Assembly (NCBI GenBank): GCA_026989535.1
Contig: JALSJD010000230.1
Span: 1 to 43,038 of the forward strand
Origin: Cyclobacteriaceae bacterium
GTDB lineage: Bacteria; Bacteroidota; Bacteroidia; Cytophagales; Cyclobacteriaceae
DNA length: 43,038 nt
Direction: 5' to 3'
Translations under genes and position numbers: made by a program
In this document: piece after piece, positions 9,658 to 18,269 of the stretch
How positions within the stretch are numbered: the stretch's first letter is position 1
Layout: every line of letters begins with the position of its first letter
Notes under the pieces: model-generated
What the model was told of the DNA's origin: nothing
The model's database searches: none
Seen by the model: the letters and a program-made list of their open reading frames with translations, nothing else

Positions 9658-10791
9658 TCATACATCGTCTTCTTGAAAAATTGCAGGCACCGTACGAACG
9701 AGTATCCAAAGATCATACCAGAAGGAGTGTTTTTGAGAATACTCAACATCTAACTGAACACGTTCTTCTTCTGACATGTCTGCTTTACCTCTCTTAGAAA
9801 TTTGCCAAAGACCGGTAATTCCGGCTGGAGCGTTAAATCTTGCTACCCAATTATCACGGGTTAATTGCTGCGCTTCATACAAAGGCAAAGGTCTATTCCC
9901 AACCAATGACATATCTCCTTTTAGCACATTTATTAATTGTGGCAGTTCATCAATACTGGTTTTTCTTATAAAAGCGCCAATCTTTGTTACTCTTGGGTCG
10001 CTCTTAATTTTATAAAAAACACTTTTTGAGTCTGAATTACCAGCATCGTATTGATTAAGATGCAATACTTTGCTCATTTCCTCATCAGAACCTTGAGCCA
10101 TGGATCTAAATTTATAAAAATTGAATATTTTATACCCTCCCCCTGCTCTTTTAGCTGTATAAAATACAGGCCCTTTAGATTCTAGTTTAATTAAGATGGC
10201 TATAACAATAAATAAAGGAGACAGCGCCAAAAGCATAAAGAAAGATATTAATATATCACCAATTCGTTTAAAAATATTAACATTTATGCCAAATTTGGCA
10301 ACAGTTAAAATCAACTTGTCGTCTGGGTCTTCGATAAGTCTTCTTTTGGTTTTATAAATTAAGTCAATCCGCTCATAAAATAATTCGGGGATAGTAGATT
10401 CATCAAAAACATCATCTAACCCTAGTTTAAAAACATCCGTTCTGTTTTTGGCGTTTGATTGCTTAATCAATAAACCTATTGGAGTAAAAATTAATAAATC
10501 GGAATGACTGGCATAATCCACAATACGCTTTATATCGTCATCTGCAAGACTATTGCAACATAATATCGCCTGTGGGCAAAGCTCAGAAGATATTTTAGAT
10601 AAATTAGAGATTAGGGTTTGAGCATTAGGGTATTTCGTTTCTATATAGCCGTCACTCCCTAATACGTCAAATAAAGTAATATCACCAAAGCCAACAGTAG
10701 TTATATTCATTGGTTTATCAGTATCAAAATTATTCCGATGCTCAGTGTTCGAAAAATCCTGCAAATAATCAACTTCCATTGCAGAACCCAT
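9658..10791 (-). CDS. Initiating sugar transferase with receiver-like N-terminal domain
   Basis: The protein has 377 residues. The C-terminal ~190 residues form a bacterial sugar transferase (polyprenyl-phosphate hexose-1-phosphate transferase, WcaJ/PglC superfamily): a membrane hairpin at ~186-206, then KRAGGGYKIFNFYKFRSM, the catalytic pair in SIDELPQL, NVLKGDMSLVGNRPLP and PAGITGLWQISKRG. The usual multi-helix N-terminal region is absent. Instead, residues ~28-150 look like a soluble alternating alpha/beta domain. AILCCNSL stands where a receiver carries its phospho-acceptor Asp, and KLGLDDVFDE resembles the Gxddyl region, so I read it as a possible pseudo-receiver. The stop of the upstream response regulator lies just three bases before the ATG. 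The enzyme would start a lipid-linked glycan, perhaps gated by signalling. The catalytic call is firm; the N-terminal reading is tentative. Confidence 0.87.
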   Translation of the reverse strand: MGSAMEVDYLQDFSNTEHRNNFDTDKPMNITTVGFGDITLFDVLGSDGYIETKYPNAQTLISNLSKISSELCPQAILCCNSLADDDIKRIVDYASHSDLLIFTPIGLLIKQSNAKNRTDVFKLGLDDVFDESTIPELFYERIDLIYKTKRRLIEDPDDKLILTVAKFGINVNIFKRIGDILISFFMLLALSPLFIVIAILIKLESKGPVFYTAKRAGGGYKIFNFYKFRSMAQGSDEEMSKVLHLNQYDAGNSDSKSVFYKIKSDPRVTKIGAFIRKTSIDELPQLINVLKGDMSLVGNRPLPLYEAQQLTRDNWVARFNAPAGITGLWQISKRGKADMSEEERVQLDVEYSQKHSFWYDLWILVRTVPAIFQEDDV

Positions 10792-10794
10792 GCT

Positions 10795-11175
10795 TTAATA
10801 AGCTAGTGTTTTTGTATTTATCTGATTTGCTACCTGCTCAACCAAATACGTTGGGTCGAAAGGTTTTTCAATAAATTTTTTCACATTTAACTCCGCTAAG
10901 TCATTTTCAAATTTTCGATCTATCCAACTTGATAAAAACATAACGGGGATTTCTTTATGCAGGCCACTCCCTCTTAGTGCCCTTAAAAATTTGATGCCGC
11001 CTAAATCAGGCATCTCACGATCAAGGATGATTAAATTTGGATGATTGCCTTTCGATAACCACAACATAGCATCTAGCCCGTCTGATTTGCAAACAACATT
11101 AAAATCTTTAAGAATTTTTGCAATCAACCATAACATGGGTTGATCATCGTCTATAGCCAAAATAGTAGGTTTCAT
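10795..11175 (-). CDS. Single-domain response regulator
   Basis: This is a 126-residue stand-alone receiver domain with no output domain. The acidic pocket is IDDD (Asp9-Asp11), the phospho-acceptor is Asp52 in LIILDREMPDLGG, the switch residue lies in FLSSW (Ser82/Ser83), and the conserved lysine is Lys104 in EKPFDP. All residues needed for phosphorylation are present. It is the first gene of the operon with the receiver-like sugar transferase directly behind it, so its likely role is to control glycan production by protein-protein contact. No histidine kinase is in the window. A TAGATTTG promoter-like site lies about 46 bases upstream. Confidence 0.9.
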   Translation of the reverse strand: MKPTILAIDDDQPMLWLIAKILKDFNVVCKSDGLDAMLWLSKGNHPNLIILDREMPDLGGIKFLRALRGSGLHKEIPVMFLSSWIDRKFENDLAELNVKKFIEKPFDPTYLVEQVANQINTKTLAY

Positions 11176-11220
11176 AAGTAATTATTTTTTTAATTACGGC
11201 CATCCTGACTTCTAACTAGA

Positions 11221-11228
11221 CAAATCTA
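11221..11228 (-). promoter_or_regulatory. Candidate -7 promoter element TAGATTTG
   Basis: The minus strand reads TAGATTTG, matching TAnnTTTG exactly, 46 bases upstream of the response regulator ATG. A TTG lies about 22 bases further upstream and could serve as the -33 box. This would be the promoter of the 11175-5846 polysaccharide operon. Confidence 0.5.
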
Positions 11229-11321
11229 ATTATAAACGTGCAAACACAGCCAACTTAGAGCTTGCAAGTTAGGAATTTTATATTATATCTAAAACAATTT
11301 TATTAATAAAAATTAACATTA

Positions 11322-11364
11322 TTATATTAATTCTATTTTTGATACCAAAATAGAATTAATATAA
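11322..11364. repeat. Perfect 18-bp inverted repeat with 7-base loop
   Basis: The left arm 11322-11339 (TTATATTAATTCTATTTT) is the exact reverse complement of the right arm 11347-11364, with loop TGATACC. It lies in the 711-base gene-free interval between the divergent response regulator and helicase genes, upstream of both promoter candidates. It has no adjacent long T-run in either direction, so a terminator is not obvious. It may be an operator-like palindrome or the end structure of an unannotated small RNA. The rest of 11365-11600 holds only a weak 62-codon ORF that I do not believe. Confidence 0.7.
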
Positions 11365-11625
11365 GAGATTTTCTGTATAAAATCCAATTGCTCCCTTATT
11401 GTTGCAAGGTATGGGAATAAATTTAAGACTTAAGGACACCTTTATTAATTGATTGTTTCCTCTGTTAGAAATAAAGTGCTTAGATACAAGGCAGAATCGA
11501 CAAAGAATACTGGTTGCCTTTTCGATGTGTTTTCTTAGAGACACTAGTTACTTTATAATTTGCCCTTCGCATTTAAACGATGTCCACTAACTTCAAAAGA
11601 AATATGATTTTAAACTTCAACTCCC

Positions 11626-11633
11626 TATCTTTG
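11626..11633 (+). promoter_or_regulatory. Candidate -7 promoter element TATCTTTG for the helicase
   Basis: TATCTTTG matches TAnnTTTG exactly and is followed by CACCC, a common context for strong Bacteroidota promoters. It would start a transcript near 11640, leaving a leader of about 245 bases before the helicase ATG at 11887. Confidence 0.55.
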
Positions 11634-11639
11634 CACCCT

Positions 11640-11886
11640 ATTCTTAGCAGACTTTCTGTCAAGAAAGTCACTTTTCAACTTTAGAAGAACCCTTTCTTTA
11701 CATTTCGATTCGGCTAGGGGCGCAACAATTTAAGTTGCTCGTAGCTAAAATAACTCCTTTTAACCTGATTAATTCATGAATCTTTGTTATGAGACTAAGC
11801 TTTATAAAACAGAGCTAGGAGATCATATATAAAAAAAACGCTCAGGCAAAGCAATTTGGTAACACCATAAATTGCCTACATAAATT
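11640..11886 (+). promoter_or_regulatory. Long structured 5' leader of the RNA helicase gene
   Basis: The stretch from the candidate promoter to the helicase start codon has no ORF but contains clear hairpins. One is at 11650-11669: GACTTTCT, loop GTCA, AGAAAGTC, a perfect 8-bp stem. The other is at 11851-11875: GCAATTTGGT paired with ACC-at-AAATTGC, ten pairs with a two-base bulge, ending only 11 bases before the ATG. Long leaders of this kind are known for cold-shock genes and some DEAD-box helicase genes, where they control translation or RNA stability. The regulatory role here is inferred. The leader also contains TTAACCTGATTAATTCATG at 11760-11778, similar to one end of the TTAA-flanked element near 38778. 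Confidence 0.45.
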
Positions 11887-13113
11887 ATGCAAAATAACTC
11901 ATTCAGAAATAAAAAAAATAACTCAGCAAATGCTGGCAGTAGGCCAAAAGCTAGCTTTAGAAATAAAAAAAGACCACAACAGCAAGGGCGTGGTCAAAAA
12001 AAATCTAATCTTGACCCAAGCCTACTCATAAAAAAGGCAACACAAGTAGCTGTAAAAAATTACGAGTCTAAACGGCTCATTACAGAACTGCCCATAAGTC
12101 CTAATTTAAAGGAGTGTTTAGTGGCAAAAGGATTTAAGAGGCCTACCGAAATACAAGACCGAACCTTAGAAGCACTTTTAGAGAAAAGAGATTTATTAGG
12201 CATTGCACAAACTGGCACAGGAAAAACGGGTGCGTTTTTAGTGCCCATTATAGAACATTTATTAGATCATAAACAAAAAAACTTTGCACTCGTAATGGTG
12301 CCAACTCGGGAATTGGCTACTCAGGTAGAAGAAGAGTTTCAGAGCATGGCCAAAGGGCTAGGCATTTACAGTGCCTGCTTTATTGGCGGCACTAACATAA
12401 ATAAAGATATTAACACACTTAAAAGAGCAAGCCATGTAATTATAGGCACTCCGGGCAGGCTGCTCGACCTCCACAATCGGAAATTTCTCGATTTTGGAAG
12501 GTTTAACACCCTCGTACTAGATGAATTTGACCGGATGCTGGATATGGGTTTTGTGCACGATGTTAAACGAATTATGGGCAGTATGCATAAACGAAAGCAT
12601 ACGCTTCTTTTTTCGGCCACCTTAGATAAAACACAAGAAGCATTAATTGTAGATATTTTACATAACCCCGTTACTGTAAAAGTAAGTGCTGGTGATAGCA
12701 CAGGAGATCATATCAATCAAGATATAATTCGCTTAAAGCCAGGAGAAGATAAATTTAAGGTGCTAAACGAAATGCTTTCTAACCAAGAATTTCAAAAGGT
12801 TTTATTATTTGAAGAAACAAAGCATAAGGCCAATAGGCTCTGTGGTAAATTAAATAAGGTGGGCATCTCCTCAGATCAAATTCATGGTAATAAAAGCCAA
12901 AATGCAAGGCAACGAGCACTAAACAGTTTTAAACAGGGCAAAATTCGTGTGCTGGTAGCAACCGATGTGGCAGCTCGGGGCATTGATGTTTCTGATGTTA
13001 CACACGTAATTAATTACCAAGTTCCTATGACGTTTGATAGCTATATCCACCGAATTGGACGAACAGGAAGAGCAGGAAAAACAGGTAAGGCATTTACCTT
13101 TGTAGAAGCTTAG
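11887..13113 (+). CDS. DEAD-box ATP-dependent RNA helicase (RhlE-like)
   Basis: This 408-residue protein is the only gene on the plus strand. A basic, Asn/Lys/Gln-rich tail (1-45) precedes the two RecA domains. Motifs in order: Q-motif region GFKRPTEIQ (82-90), AQTGTGKT (107-114), PTREL (139-143), GTPGR, DEFD in place of DEAD (212-215), SAT (243-245), ATDVAARGID and HRIGRTGRAG near the C-terminus. It would unwind structured RNA in ribosome assembly or mRNA decay. It is about RhlE core length, with no long C-terminal tail. It is unrelated to the glycan genes around it and splits the two polysaccharide regions. A structured leader and an exact -7 promoter match precede it, and a hairpin follows it. 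Confidence 0.93.
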   Translation: MQNNSFRNKKNNSANAGSRPKASFRNKKRPQQQGRGQKKSNLDPSLLIKKATQVAVKNYESKRLITELPISPNLKECLVAKGFKRPTEIQDRTLEALLEKRDLLGIAQTGTGKTGAFLVPIIEHLLDHKQKNFALVMVPTRELATQVEEEFQSMAKGLGIYSACFIGGTNINKDINTLKRASHVIIGTPGRLLDLHNRKFLDFGRFNTLVLDEFDRMLDMGFVHDVKRIMGSMHKRKHTLLFSATLDKTQEALIVDILHNPVTVKVSAGDSTGDHINQDIIRLKPGEDKFKVLNEMLSNQEFQKVLLFEETKHKANRLCGKLNKVGISSDQIHGNKSQNARQRALNSFKQGKIRVLVATDVAARGIDVSDVTHVINYQVPMTFDSYIHRIGRTGRAGKTGKAFTFVEA

Positions 13114-13130
13114 ATTAACCCACATTTCAA

Positions 13131-13175
13131 AGACCTCCCAGCTAACAAGTAGTTGGGCAGGAAGTTGGGAGGTCT
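13131..13175. terminator. Hairpin between convergent genes, probable bidirectional terminator
   Basis: AGACCTCCCA (13131-13140) pairs perfectly with TGGGAGGTCT (13166-13175). The 25-base loop can itself form a small stem (CTAAC with GTTGG). It lies 18 bases past the helicase stop and 40 bases from the end of the convergent PglF-like gene. There is no strong T-run, so the call rests on position and stem strength. Confidence 0.6.
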
Positions 13176-13214
13176 ATACTATAAATACGATGAATAATGT
13201 GGATTAATTATATT

Positions 13215-15116
13215 TTAACTTGCCGATTTATTATCTAACTTACCAAACTTAGATTCATTGCTTATATATTCAGGAACAAGTTTTTTCATAATTTGAACCA
13301 TTTCAAATTCTTTTTGTTCGTTTGCACGTTGAACAATCTCATCAATTGTGCTATTAATTTTTAAAAAATGATGGTCAATTACCTTAGCAATCATAATTTT
13401 GGTATGGTGGGTATTCGTACAATTTTCCTTATCGTTTAGGAGCTCTTCGTACAACTTCTCCCCTTCTCTGAGACCTGAATAAATAATTTCTATTTCGGTG
13501 TGAGGCTCAAACCCAGAAAGCTCAATCATTTTTTCTGCCAAATCTACAATTCTGATTGATTTCCCCATATCAAAAATGAAAATCTCGCCTCCTTTACCCA
13601 TAGCCGCTGCTTCTAACACCAATTGGCAAGCCTCTGGGATGGTCATAAAATAGCGCGTAATATCTGGGTGCGTAACGGTAACCGGGCCACCTAAAGCAAT
13701 TTGGTTTTTAAATAATGGAATAACCGACCCATTGGAACCAAGCACATTGCCAAACCTTGTGGTAATAAATTTTGTATTGGCAAACGTGCCTTTCGCTGCA
13801 ATATTATTTAAAGATTGCACAAATATCTCCCCAATTCGCTTAGAAGCCCCCATTACGTTTGTAGGGTTAACCGCTTTATCGGTTGAGATATACACAAATT
13901 TTTCTACTCCACTCTTTACAGAAACCTCGGCCAATAAGCGTGTGCCTTGTATATTACACAAAACAGCTTCGGTGGAGTTAACCTCCATCATGGGTACATG
14001 CTTGTAAGCAGCCGCATGAAATACAAGTTGGGGGCTATATTTATCAAATACATAAGCCAATCTATCAGCATTTGTTACATCGCCAATAACAAACTCTATT
14101 TGAATAGAATCTATATGAAGGCTTTTGAGCTCGTGCTTTAGATGAAACATGCTAGTTTCAGACTGATCAAAAAGAATAAGTCTTTTAGGTCTATAACCAG
14201 CTAACTGCCTCACAATCTCACTACCAATAGAACCCGCTGCACCTGTAATTAACACTGACTTAGACTTTACCTCATTAGAGATATAATAATTATTAAGGTT
14301 TATAGCATCTCTACCTAAAAGGTCTTCGATATTGATTTCTTTAATTTGACGTGCACTCAATTCGCCTTTTACCCATTTATTTACCGGAGGTACATGCAAC
14401 ACTTTTTTTCCATTTCTTAAAGCAATCTCAACCAATTCGTTTTTTCTGGCATAGTCTAAGTTTTGAACGGAAATAATAAGCTCATCCACCTGATAATCTT
14501 CTAAAATAGTTTCAAAATTGCGACCTCCATAGATTTTAACACCATTAACAACCTTTCCAATTTTATTCAAATCATCTTCTAAATATCCAATTACTTTATA
14601 CACAGGATCGTTTGCAAAAAGTTGGTTCACCATTTGACCAGAGTCTCCTGCTCCAAAAATCAACACCCTTCTAAAAGTAGTTCGTTTCCCTTTTAAAAAT
14701 TCAAATATAAATTTAACCCCTAGCCTATAGGTTAACAGCAATACAACGCTGATAAAAAAAGTGATTAAATTAATTGAATTTGGGAATGCTGATAAACCGT
14801 AAAAGGCTAAATAACTATAATTAATTATTGCACTAATAATTGATGCAATCCCTATGGTATAAGCAACCCTTAAGCCATCTTGAAAACCGGTATAACGAAC
14901 AATGCCCGAATAACTCTTTGTTATTAAAGAGATTAAAATGGAAAACCCTACAAAAATTGGGATTCCAATTTTGTAATGGCTCTTATCTACCGCAATTAAA
15001 TCGAAGTTAAATCGGAGCACGTAAGAAAAAGAGGTAGCAATCAGAACAAAGAATGCATCAATTAGGATAATAACCCATCGAGGTAATATTCTTATTTCCC
15101 TCAGTTTCTTAAGCAT
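13215..15116 (-). CDS. pglF: UDP-GlcNAc 4,6-dehydratase, membrane type (PglF/WbpM/CapD-like)
   Basis: The protein has 633 residues. Four membrane helices lie within residues ~12-140, then a first Rossmann domain with FGAGDSGQ (154-161), then an SDR domain with TGAAGSIGSE (291-300), HAAAYKHVP (367-375) and STDKAVNP...MGASK (411-426). The catalytic tyrosine position is Met422 before Lys426, as in WbpM/PglF/FlaA1-type enzymes. The expected reaction is UDP-GlcNAc to UDP-4-keto-6-deoxy sugar at the inner membrane, feeding the PglE- and PglD-like enzymes encoded 5 kb upstream. Between them and this gene sits the exosortase module. The gene follows the small 60-residue protein gene by two bases. The dehydratase call is strong. 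The bacillosamine product depends on the partner genes. Confidence 0.88.
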   Translation of the reverse strand: MLKKLREIRILPRWVIILIDAFFVLIATSFSYVLRFNFDLIAVDKSHYKIGIPIFVGFSILISLITKSYSGIVRYTGFQDGLRVAYTIGIASIISAIINYSYLAFYGLSAFPNSINLITFFISVVLLLTYRLGVKFIFEFLKGKRTTFRRVLIFGAGDSGQMVNQLFANDPVYKVIGYLEDDLNKIGKVVNGVKIYGGRNFETILEDYQVDELIISVQNLDYARKNELVEIALRNGKKVLHVPPVNKWVKGELSARQIKEINIEDLLGRDAINLNNYYISNEVKSKSVLITGAAGSIGSEIVRQLAGYRPKRLILFDQSETSMFHLKHELKSLHIDSIQIEFVIGDVTNADRLAYVFDKYSPQLVFHAAAYKHVPMMEVNSTEAVLCNIQGTRLLAEVSVKSGVEKFVYISTDKAVNPTNVMGASKRIGEIFVQSLNNIAAKGTFANTKFITTRFGNVLGSNGSVIPLFKNQIALGGPVTVTHPDITRYFMTIPEACQLVLEAAAMGKGGEIFIFDMGKSIRIVDLAEKMIELSGFEPHTEIEIIYSGLREGEKLYEELLNDKENCTNTHHTKIMIAKVIDHHFLKINSTIDEIVQRANEQKEFEMVQIMKKLVPEYISNESKFGKLDNKSAS

Positions 15117-15118
15117 GA

Positions 15119-15301
15119 TTATTTAATTTTTTTTTTATCAAATGCTTTTTTAGCTCCAAACAAAGCACCTGCGGCAATCAATAATTCAATGCCACCTAAT
15201 GGCACATCAGGATCGCCTCCTCCGCCTGGGCCTCCTCCGCCTGGTTGGGCGGCTAATAATGAGGATATAAAAATAAAAATTACTGCAAGCCCTAATTTCA
15301 T
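15119..15301 (-). CDS. 60-residue secreted protein with exosortase-type (PID-CTERM-like) tail
   Basis: A signal peptide of about 18 residues ends at LLAAQ. A glycine/proline linker (PGGGGPGGGG) follows, then DPDVPLGG, a hydrophobic helix (IELLIAAGALFGA) and the basic tail KKAFDKKK. A short motif, one helix and a basic tail is the plan of exosortase sorting signals, and it resembles the small PID-CTERM proteins common in Bacteroidota. The start overlaps the stop of the 928-residue T9SS protein by four bases (ATGA), implying translational coupling, and XrtF is encoded 3.6 kb upstream. It may be processed or anchored by XrtF, but that link is inferred. The protein is almost entirely signal, linker and tail, so the mature form would be tiny. 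Confidence 0.78.
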   Translation of the reverse strand: MKLGLAVIFIFISSLLAAQPGGGGPGGGGDPDVPLGGIELLIAAGALFGAKKAFDKKKIK

Positions 15302-18084
15302 TTCTTTCTTACTCTATAGGTGATGGTTTTAGTATCGGTGACAATATTAATAATATAAATTCCTTTTTTCATACTATTCATATCAATATTGTGAGATATG
15401 TTCTCCGTTTTACGATAAACAATTTTACCATTTAAATCATAGATAGTTATTAGGTTTATCTTCGTTTTACTTAAGTTTTTAATGTGTAAATATTGAGTTA
15501 CGGGGTTAGGATAAACAGTAATAGTAGAATTTCCCTCCAGGGTTTCGTTCGTACCTAAAATTATTTGAGGCTCTACTACTATTGAAAACCGTGAAGAACC
15601 ATAACTAGTTGTGTCAGCAGTAACAGTAAAATTATATTCAAAGCCTTCTTCGAGAACAGTAGATGTATTTACAAAATTATCAATTAATGTAAATGTAGGA
15701 GATGCATCAAAAGACGATAGTCCATCAAATTTTAATTGGTAGCTACCTTCGCTAATATTAGACACATTCAATTTTATTGTTCTGTTTAAAGTAGATGTAG
15801 GAAGTGTGTTAATTGATAAATCTAACCCTGCTTGGGTAGTTGAGGCCAAATTAAAAATATCGTTTTTTAATTTATAGCCATCGTATTTACTATCAAACTC
15901 CTCAATGGCATCATCTAAAAATCGTATTCTGGCTAAGTCAGAAACTTCGCCATCAAGCAATGTAACAGATAGCTGGTCTTTAACAACTGTTTCGGATGTT
16001 CTATAAAAAGTAGCTGGTGCACTCGTTTTTACATTTTGAGTGGCAGTTAATACAGGTGAGCCGGCATTGGCATGCACCCAAAATGATTGCCCTGAAGCAA
16101 TTGTTCCAGTACCATTAAGTGAGTTATAAGCAACACCGTTCCACACATAAATGGTTGCATCAATATTAGTTTTAGTCCAACTAGCACTCGCCCAATCAAT
16201 TTGCGAGGCATACGGGTTATTTACTAAATTCCAACCATCATCTGCCAGTCCATTTTGCACAGTTCTTGTTACTGGCAAACTCATGTTGCCCGTATTTAAT
16301 GGCCCTACAAAAGTTAAGGTGCCTGGTGTATTTGCTGTACGAGTCCAAAATGAATACCCTTGCATATCATCAATAGCAGTAAAAGGCAATTTAGAAGTTT
16401 CCCAACCTTGATTCAGGTCTCCTGCTACAGCTTCGTTATACCTAGCGAAGTCTCCACCAAGACTAGCATTAGGGTCAGGGTAGCCACTACTTATAATATC
16501 AGCAGTAGTTCCACTTATTGGCAATCCTATATTATGCCATTGTTGGGCTCCATTAATATAGCGTTGGTAGATTACATTTCCAGAAAATACTGCTGAAGCT
16601 GGTATTGCAGCGGTTCTTGCAGTACCTGCTGCATCAGATACTAAAGTTAATAACCCGTTAGCATTTAACCCACTACTTACGTTTAAAGTTAGGGTGCCTA
16701 ATACCCTGCTTCCTGTACCACTAATTGTAGCAGTTGAGGAAGTATTTGAAATGGTTAAATTAGTAAACGTAGTAGTGCTTGACCCTCCGATGCTTTGTGC
16801 AGCTACTCCATCAAATGTGGTAGTGCCAGAACAATTATAGGTGCCATTATTTGTAAAGCCTCTTGCAAATGACATATTATTGCTACCACAGCTTACCGTA
16901 GAACCAAATGTTATATCAGAATCAAAATTCATTGCATTAGAAAACGTAACGGTATTATTAAACGTTATCCCTGAAATACCATTAACTACTTGTGTGCCTC
17001 CTCCATCAAATTGAATGGGCTGAGAGGTAGTCCAACTTCCATCGTTTGTTGTAGCTCCTTGTAATATAATTGTGTTAGCATTGCTTGATGCAAAAGTATT
17101 AGATCCTCCAATATAAAAATCTCCCTGAACTGTTAAAGTTCCAGAAGCAGAGAGTGTTTTTGTAGCAGCTACTCCTCCAGAAAAAATATTTAAGTTGCCG
17201 TAAGTTCTGGCAGCAATTCCTTGAGCTGATTGTCGATTATAATTTACTATAGAGTTAGCATTAATTGTGCCACTAGAGGGGCTGGTAGCAGAACTATGCC
17301 ACCAACCATTTGGTTGATTACTGGTAATATTAAACACACTGCCTGCATCTAATGTAAGAGCATTTGAATTAATAAAACCATTGATATTTACCGTTAGCGT
17401 TGATGCTCCAACCATAACTATATCGTTAAAATTGGTGGCATCGGTTCCGCCATCTATGCTTCCTCTAACATCCAATGCTGCTCCAGCAGCAATAGTAATG
17501 GTTGAGCTGGACGTTGCATCACTCACTCTAAACCCATTAAGTATTCTTAAAGTACCATTGTTAATATCCAATGTGCTTGCATTAATGGCAAGGTCTTCAA
17601 AAATTACAGTTGTTCCAGCCGATGTTGGGTTTACACTTACATTTTTTAAGGTAGCCAAAGACCCCCAAGTGGAAATATTAGGCGTGTTAGCATTATCGTT
17701 TGTAAAAACAATATTTAATCTAGTATCGTTTTCAATAACTGTTGTAGTTGGAGCAGCAAAATCAGACAAATCAAAAAGAATGCCTCCTAATTGGCCATTA
17801 ATGGTAAGTGTGTAAATAGCAAATAAAGAGCCTCCTTTCGATAACACATTGGTATTATCATTAACAACATATAAATCACCAACCGCTACATTTGAGGTTA
17901 TATTTACTGTTCCTCCGCCAGCTCCATCGCCCATTATTATTACAAAATCAGTTGCAGTAGGCACAACTCCTCCTACCCAGGTAGTCCCAACATTCCAGTT
18001 ACCTCCAGCAGCTTCGGAAAAAATTTGCGCTTGGGAAACTAAGGTTACAAAAACAAGAACTATGGAGAAAATATATTTTTTCAT
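15298..18084 (-). CDS. Large secreted beta-rich protein with T9SS type A C-terminal signal
   Basis: The protein has 928 residues. A signal peptide of about 19 residues ends at VSQAQ. The opening GNWNVGTTWVGGVVPTATD is typical of large Bacteroidota surface proteins. The next ~500 residues are Thr/Ser/Asn-rich, low in charge and full of short beta-strand units (such as TITIAAGAALDVRGS), probably a beta-helix or stacked beta-sandwich. The region ~500-690 has WHNIGLPISG, GYSFWTR and GQSFWVHAN. The C-terminal ~75 residues, TVYPNPVTQYLHIKNL to GIYIINIVTD and a basic end, form the T9SS type A sorting domain. It is likely exported and anchored at the surface. The partner small protein is translationally coupled. 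No enzymatic motif was seen. A TATTTTTG motif lies 51-58 bases upstream. Confidence 0.85.
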   Translation of the reverse strand: MKKYIFSIVLVFVTLVSQAQIFSEAAGGNWNVGTTWVGGVVPTATDFVIIMGDGAGGGTVNITSNVAVGDLYVVNDNTNVLSKGGSLFAIYTLTINGQLGGILFDLSDFAAPTTTVIENDTRLNIVFTNDNANTPNISTWGSLATLKNVSVNPTSAGTTVIFEDLAINASTLDINNGTLRILNGFRVSDATSSSTITIAAGAALDVRGSIDGGTDATNFNDIVMVGASTLTVNINGFINSNALTLDAGSVFNITSNQPNGWWHSSATSPSSGTINANSIVNYNRQSAQGIAARTYGNLNIFSGGVAATKTLSASGTLTVQGDFYIGGSNTFASSNANTIILQGATTNDGSWTTSQPIQFDGGGTQVVNGISGITFNNTVTFSNAMNFDSDITFGSTVSCGSNNMSFARGFTNNGTYNCSGTTTFDGVAAQSIGGSSTTTFTNLTISNTSSTATISGTGSRVLGTLTLNVSSGLNANGLLTLVSDAAGTARTAAIPASAVFSGNVIYQRYINGAQQWHNIGLPISGTTADIISSGYPDPNASLGGDFARYNEAVAGDLNQGWETSKLPFTAIDDMQGYSFWTRTANTPGTLTFVGPLNTGNMSLPVTRTVQNGLADDGWNLVNNPYASQIDWASASWTKTNIDATIYVWNGVAYNSLNGTGTIASGQSFWVHANAGSPVLTATQNVKTSAPATFYRTSETVVKDQLSVTLLDGEVSDLARIRFLDDAIEEFDSKYDGYKLKNDIFNLASTTQAGLDLSINTLPTSTLNRTIKLNVSNISEGSYQLKFDGLSSFDASPTFTLIDNFVNTSTVLEEGFEYNFTVTADTTSYGSSRFSIVVEPQIILGTNETLEGNSTITVYPNPVTQYLHIKNLSKTKINLITIYDLNGKIVYRKTENISHNIDMNSMKKGIYIINIVTDTKTITYRVRKK

Positions 18085-18134
18085 ATTTTAACATTCCAAA
18101 AATTAAAGCTAACTAAATTATAAACATCAATACA

Positions 18135-18142
18135 CAAAAATA
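18135..18142 (-). promoter_or_regulatory. Candidate -7 promoter element TATTTTTG
   Basis: The minus strand reads TATTTTTG, an exact TAnnTTTG match, about 51 bases upstream of the 928-residue T9SS protein gene. It would separate transcription of that gene, the small protein and the PglF-like gene from the exosortase genes upstream. Confidence 0.45.
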
Positions 18143-18203
18143 CCACTTTGTAACCGATAATAGAAATATAAGTTTAGAAATAAGAAATGGGAGGGAAGAT
18201 GGA

Positions 18204-18250
18204 AGTTGGGAGTTGAGAGTTGGGAGTTGAGAGTTGAGAGTTGGGAGTTA
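18204..18250. repeat. Heptamer tandem repeat (AGTTGGG/AGTTGAG)
   Basis: Six consecutive 7-base units, AGTTGGG or AGTTGAG, run from 18204 to 18245 and end in a partial AGTTA. They lie immediately downstream of the exosortase-partner gene. The G/A alternation at position 6 of the unit suggests expansion of a two-variant array. Confidence 0.9.
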
Positions 18251-18269
18251 ACCCACGCCAAGGCTTCGG

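Noticed and set aside
11356-11544. 62-codon minus-strand ORF in the response regulator/helicase gap
   Set aside because: Its end lies inside the perfect palindrome, composition is not protein-like and it has no recognisable motif or promoter.
11760-11778. TTAACCTGATTAATTCATG resembling one end of the TTAA-flanked element
   Set aside because: Only one end is present; I found no matching inverted end in the following bases, so a second element cannot be claimed.
12523-12534. DEFD instead of DEAD in the helicase as a possible defect
   Set aside because: The two functional acidic residues are kept and all other motifs are intact, so this is a tolerated family variant.
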